A DNA stretch of 64,000 bases from Symbiodinium natans (taxonomy: Eukaryota > Sar > Dinophyceae > Suessiales > Symbiodiniaceae): assembly GCA_905221605.1 (NCBI GenBank), contig CAJNDS010002804.1, positions 208,646 through 272,645 of the forward strand. Reading direction: 5' to 3'. Below, piece by piece: positions 60,301 through 64,000 of this stretch. Positions within the stretch are counted from its first letter, which is position 1. Each line of letters begins with the position of its first letter. Under the pieces are notes generated by a model. That model was not told the origin of the DNA, searched no databases, and saw nothing but the letters and a program-made list of their open reading frames with translations. The position numbers and the translations under genes were made by a program.

Positions 60301-63300
60301 TTTTATTTGCTAAGTATCGGTGTAGATTTTCTTCGCTTAACTCGTCATTATTAAAAGTGTCTTCGCAAAACGAAACATCATTAAAATCAGTGCTCCTCGT
60401 CAATGCGCACCATATCTATTCGCGACTTACTAAATATGACTTCTCCCACTCGTGGACTCGTGGATGGTTGATTTTCCTTTGATTAATGTCCCCTGCGCCG
60501 AATGGCAAGTGGCACAGTAATCGTATCTAAAACTATTATCTAAAGTGTAAATGCCGGTGATATATCTGATTTTATGTTCTCTAAGGTAACTATATTGCCT
60601 GATATATTACTTATATTAAACCGATAATTATCATTAAACTTTGTGTTCCCAACCTTCTTATACTTCCGGCATATAAGCGTTTCCCTTACTTCTTATTTAT
60701 CAATTTTGCTTAAATTGATTCTAATATAGTTGGATACATATTTATTTGTTATATTGGTGTATGCTATGTTCTTCTCGGATGCCATTAGGTCGGCAATCGT
60801 TCTTAAATATTTCCTTATAAAATCGGTTATAGGAATGTGGTTTATCCACATGTCGTCATATATATGGTTTAATATATTGCGGTTCTCATTCGCTTTTGGG
60901 TCATCTTGAGCCCCTAGCTTCTTACAAATCTTAAGCGTCATATTGTATTTAAATATTTGATTGATATAATCGTCGGCGTATTCATCGGGCTTTCTGGAAT
61001 TGGTTAGGTCTTCAATCGGGGGCAGTTGCTTAACATCATCCGCACCTATGGTAATTTTATCAGGATAGTTTTTAACAAACTCTCTAATCATATTTAAGAT
61101 GTATAGGCTATTAATATAAATCTCGTCAAACACTATACAGTTAAATTTACTATGGTCAAACTCTGGCAGTTTCTCCCCATCACCAACTGGGATTGCGAAT
61201 AAACTTGTTTGTAGTGATTGCTTGATCATCTATATTTTGCGATAAGCTGTTCTGGGGGACTACAAACAATGTTTTATAACCTAACTTGCTAAAATGCTTT
61301 GCTATATGAGATTTACCACCGCCTGCGTATTTACTTCTGATAATAAGTGGGCTATATTGTGTGATTTGCTATGCTTTCGGTGTCCCACTCGTCTTCAATT
61401 TCTAGTGTTTCATTGGTATATTCTGGTATAGTTGTTAATGTCTTTTCATTCTTTTTGTGTTTCTCTATCGGTGGGATTATTGATTTTTCTTTCTCGTGTC
61501 GCCAGCCTCCGATGTTAACATTAAATGCTATTGCTTTCTTCGCCTTGCTTAAGTGCTCGTGCCTAATTACAAAGGCATCTGTTTTAGTACTCCATATATC
61601 AATACCATTATTTATCAATTTATTATAATCCTCTTGTGTTTTTTGGTGTTATGGATATCCATTTCTTAATGCCACCCTATCGGTCACCGTAAAGCAATAA
61701 TATTTTCTGTCCAATTCCTTGTCGTCTTCGTCGTATCTGGAGATTTTTTTAATCTTGCCTCCAACTTCTTGTTGATAATATAACGTTTCCCGAAGACCGT
61801 CAAAGGCAAAGCATTTAGAAGACTTGTTCGTTCCCTTCTCTAACAATCCGAAATTTCCATTTGCTATAAGCTTTTTGATTTTAGCGTCTTCTGGATAATG
61901 GTCTGATATTTCGGTTGCCCATAACTATTTAATAAGTTTCGTGAACTTCACCTTATACACTCTAGAAGGCTCCTTATAATGTAGGATTTCGCATTTGTCG
62001 GCGTAGTGCTTTAGAAACTTACCATACACTAAATAGTATGCTTTATTCAAAAACAATGCTTATTCTTTCGGTTTCACTAAAATCAAAGTCAATTCATGAA
62101 ACTTGTTGTAATCGTGGGCTTTATAATTGAAATGCTTCCTATATCAAATTGGTTAAAGATGGGGATTTCTATTTCGGTGGTTGTTTCAGGCATAAACCCG
62201 TATTTATCATATTTCTCGGTTCTTTGGTTAAATACCTTGTAGAATTTGTTTATTTCTCCCACCGGTGGGATTGTTCGACATTCCTTAAGAGTTTGTATAT
62301 CGGTTTCGTTGTAATAGGATTTATGTAAGGGATTAAATAATACCTTGTCGAAATCATATACTGTTTTTTATATATTATTATAAATCTGTTCCGTTCTTAT
62401 TGTTATAGTTCCATCCATTGAGCTCGTCATTAGATTTTGTGTTTTAATCCTATATCGTATGCTCTTCGTTTCTATGAAGGATTGAAAGTATAATTCGGAA
62501 ACGATACAACCTGTAAATCTTACCTGTGGCTCACATCCTGCCATCTTGCTTTCGTAAAATAAATGGGTTAAATTATTGCCATCATAAATTAACGTATAAT
62601 TGTCTTTCTCTCTGAATTTCTTAAGATCATTTAAGGATTGTATCATTTTATATTCAGTGGGTTCATCTTTTTCATTGATATGATAATCGGGGGATGCCTG
62701 AACCGATACATTTTGATTTTCATGGATTGCCTCCATTTGTCGTAACATTTGTAGGTTGTCGTTTGTTGTGTAGGTGTGGTTGTTTTTAATTAGGGCATAT
62801 AATGTTGGTATATGGTGGTTGTATTTGGTCGGCGAGTATTTGAAAATCGGCTTTATGAAGGAGTTAAATATCCTTATTTGAATATCGTAGTGTTCAAATA
62901 CCGGCACCATATCTTGTATTGATGCCCCATTCGTTTTGAAATCCTCTTCGATCTTATTCATCAGTTTCAACATATTTCTTTTGTTAATCTATTATTCTCT
63001 CGTCTTTTTTCACCCAATAACGTATCCTTATATCATTCGGTTATGGTGTTAAACCAGCACTCGTTCTCTTTATAATATTTTATATTTATCGCTTCCTTAA
63101 AGGTTTCAAACTCGGGGTCTAAAGGCGTTTGAATGTAGATGTTATATATACTTAATTAAATAAGCGGTATTTGTTAGTTTCTCCTATTCTGGCTTAAAAC
63201 TCGTATCACCATCTGCCCGTTCAAGGCTCTTAATTTGAATACATTCCATATATTGCGCTGTATGATATAGATCATCTTCTAAAATTGGGTCTGTATTGAA

Positions 63301-63680
63301 AGTATCCATTAATTTATTAAATGTAACTTTAGTATCCTTCTCATACCGAAAAATACGTTTCCCACCAAATCCTCTATGTATTTTGTTGCTTTTACATTTG
63401 CGGTTTTAGATTCTCTCCAGAAATAGATTAATGGCCGGCCTTTAGCATCTTTGAAAGCAATTTTGATATCATTATCTTTTTCTAACTTAAGTTTATAAAA
63501 TATTATATCTATAGAGTAGATGCTGGTGGTGTTTCGCTCTTTTTTTCCTTCTTTGCTTTCCGCATTCGTTGCCCGAGTGGTTCTTTGTCGTGGTATTTGT
63601 CGTGAATTTTGTCGTATGCTGTGTTTGTTTTCGCTTTTTATTTGTCGGTTTTTGCGGTTATAAACTGTCTGATTCAATGA
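60283..63680 (-). pseudogene. Decayed DNA polymerase B-like / SF1 helicase fusion gene
   Basis: Read right to left. 63677-63309 is the N-terminal region (KGRPLIYFWRESK; NVFFGMRRI). 62973-62368 contains MVPVFEHYDIQIRIFNSF. 62340-61620 covers polymerase-like sequence with KKLIANGNFGLLEKG and the palm-like STKTDAFVIRHEHL. Then comes an SF1B helicase with Walker A YAGGGKSHIAKHF (~61310), Walker B CIVFDEIYI (~61130), GADDVKQLPP (~61035) and motif V/VI-like YCATCHSAQG (~60505), ending near 60290. I know this polymerase-helicase combination from mobile, virus-like elements dispersed in eukaryote genomes; naming the class is inference. Breaks: in-frame TGA, TAG and TAA codons (for example 61925-61927, 62060-62062, and a TAG near 60410 where Trp would fit) and frameshifts near 63300, 62110, 61350, 61215 and 60550. 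It cannot make a full product. Composition is AT-rich, unlike the genes to the left. Confidence 0.75.
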
Positions 63681-63779
63681 TCTGCGGTGGTGAATTGCGC
63701 TATTTTATGGTCTTCACAAAATTAATTAGATTTTGTGTTTTTTCTCTGGTGCCTTGCGTGAAACGATTTTTATAATTAC

Positions 63780-63973
63780 CGGAGGTTGTTTGTAGTGCTC
63801 TCGTGTTACACTTAATATTTTTGCTCATATACAATATAATTACAATATATGTTCAGTTTCTTTTTAAATATTTTTTCTGAAGATTTTCGTAATGTATTTA
63901 GAAACTTATTTAAAGAAATAATATAAATATATAATATAGTAATATGAATAATTTCAAAGTCACGAGGATATGA
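63780..63973. promoter_or_regulatory. Divergent AT-rich promoter region
   Basis: Between the 5' end of the minus-strand polymerase-helicase gene and the + strand ORF entering at 63974. Almost pure A/T with AATATAAATATATAATATAG just before ATGAAT. A similar AATATAAATATA word precedes the ORFs at 58246 and 59830. Promoter function is inferred from position and repetition only. Confidence 0.35.
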
Positions 63974-64000
63974 TAATGGACGAGATTAAGCAACAATTGG
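63974..64000 (+). CDS. Start of a + strand ORF, cut by the window edge
   Basis: ATGGACGAGATTAAGCAACA opens MDEIKQQL and runs off the window. An upstream ATG at 63944 gives only MNNFKVTRI before a stop. Shows that the AT-rich element continues to the right. Confidence 0.35.

Noticed and set aside
60283-63680. Stop-codon reassignment (TAA/TAG as Gln) in the AT-rich block
   Set aside because: Several in-frame TAA/TAG codons first suggested it, but TGA also occurs in frame, one TAG stands where Trp would fit, and frameshifts are present. Decay explains all of it.
1-64000. CRISPR arrays, rRNA, tRNA genes, bacterial operons
   Set aside because: No direct-repeat/spacer pattern, no rRNA-like blocks, and no tRNA cloverleaf that I could support by eye; a covariance-model scan would be needed to exclude tRNAs.

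Overview
The first ~54.4 kb looks like nuclear DNA of a dinoflagellate, most like Symbiodiniaceae/Suessiales. The evidence is direct. Every gene I recognise there is on the + strand, spread over 54 kb (unidirectional arrangement). Introns are short and use GC and probably GA as well as GT donors, usually with G as the first base after the acceptor AG; six separate genes splice in consistent phase under this rule. TTTAGGG-type telomere-like repeats lie in introns and between genes. Low-complexity tracts (GGAA, GAA, poly-C) are common.

Layout of the GC-rich part, all +: a dynein heavy chain entering from the left edge (2-7732, no intron); a nine-exon adenylate kinase with no visible P-loop exon (8716-9948); coiled-coil exons (12.3-14.3 kb); an unknown N-terminal exon pair (15.1-15.6 kb); an RNI-type leucine-rich-repeat gene (16.0-16.7 kb); a gene with three repeated 14-residue modules (18.9-19.4 kb); a single-exon secreted adenosine deaminase (20116-21222); a GMC oxidoreductase split into many exons with a telomere-type array in one intron (22.6-25.9 kb); weak WD40-like and J-domain-like exons (27.9-30.5 kb); an unknown charged protein (33280-34092); a dinoflagellate-type protein with a PD-(D/E)XK-like signature (34437-35396); a split aldo/keto reductase with the full catalytic tetrad (38.6-40.8 kb); two related exon groups of an unknown family (42.9-43.2 and 45.0-45.3 kb); a secreted Cys-rich protein (47938-48741); an unknown 248-aa protein; and a single-exon 5'-nucleotidase-type metallophosphatase with three EF-hands (52557-54410). 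Long intronless genes (dynein, adenosine deaminase, nucleotidase) sit beside heavily split ones, which suggests that some copies are retroposed.

From about 55.0 kb to the right edge the DNA changes abruptly. It is strongly AT-rich (one 60-base line at 58261 has 13 G/C, against roughly 37 at 53041). It opens with ~1 kb of degenerate TTCTAGAATTTTAGAA-type repeats, then 1.7 kb with palindromes and no gene. Next come about ten small + strand ORFs, several starting with a related R/K-P-x-Y/I-E/D-E motif. Converging on them is a decayed ~3.4-kb minus-strand gene combining family-B DNA polymerase-like and superfamily-1 helicase sequence, broken by nonsense codons of all three types and several frameshifts. 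I read this as an old integrated virus-like element (Polinton-like/virophage-like class is the best guess, no capsid gene seen) or, less interestingly, a chimeric assembly join. The element extends past the right edge.

Functionally, adenylate kinase, adenosine deaminase and the 5'-nucleotidase-type enzyme all act on adenine nucleotides/nucleosides. Their closeness may be chance and I do not claim an operon-like unit.
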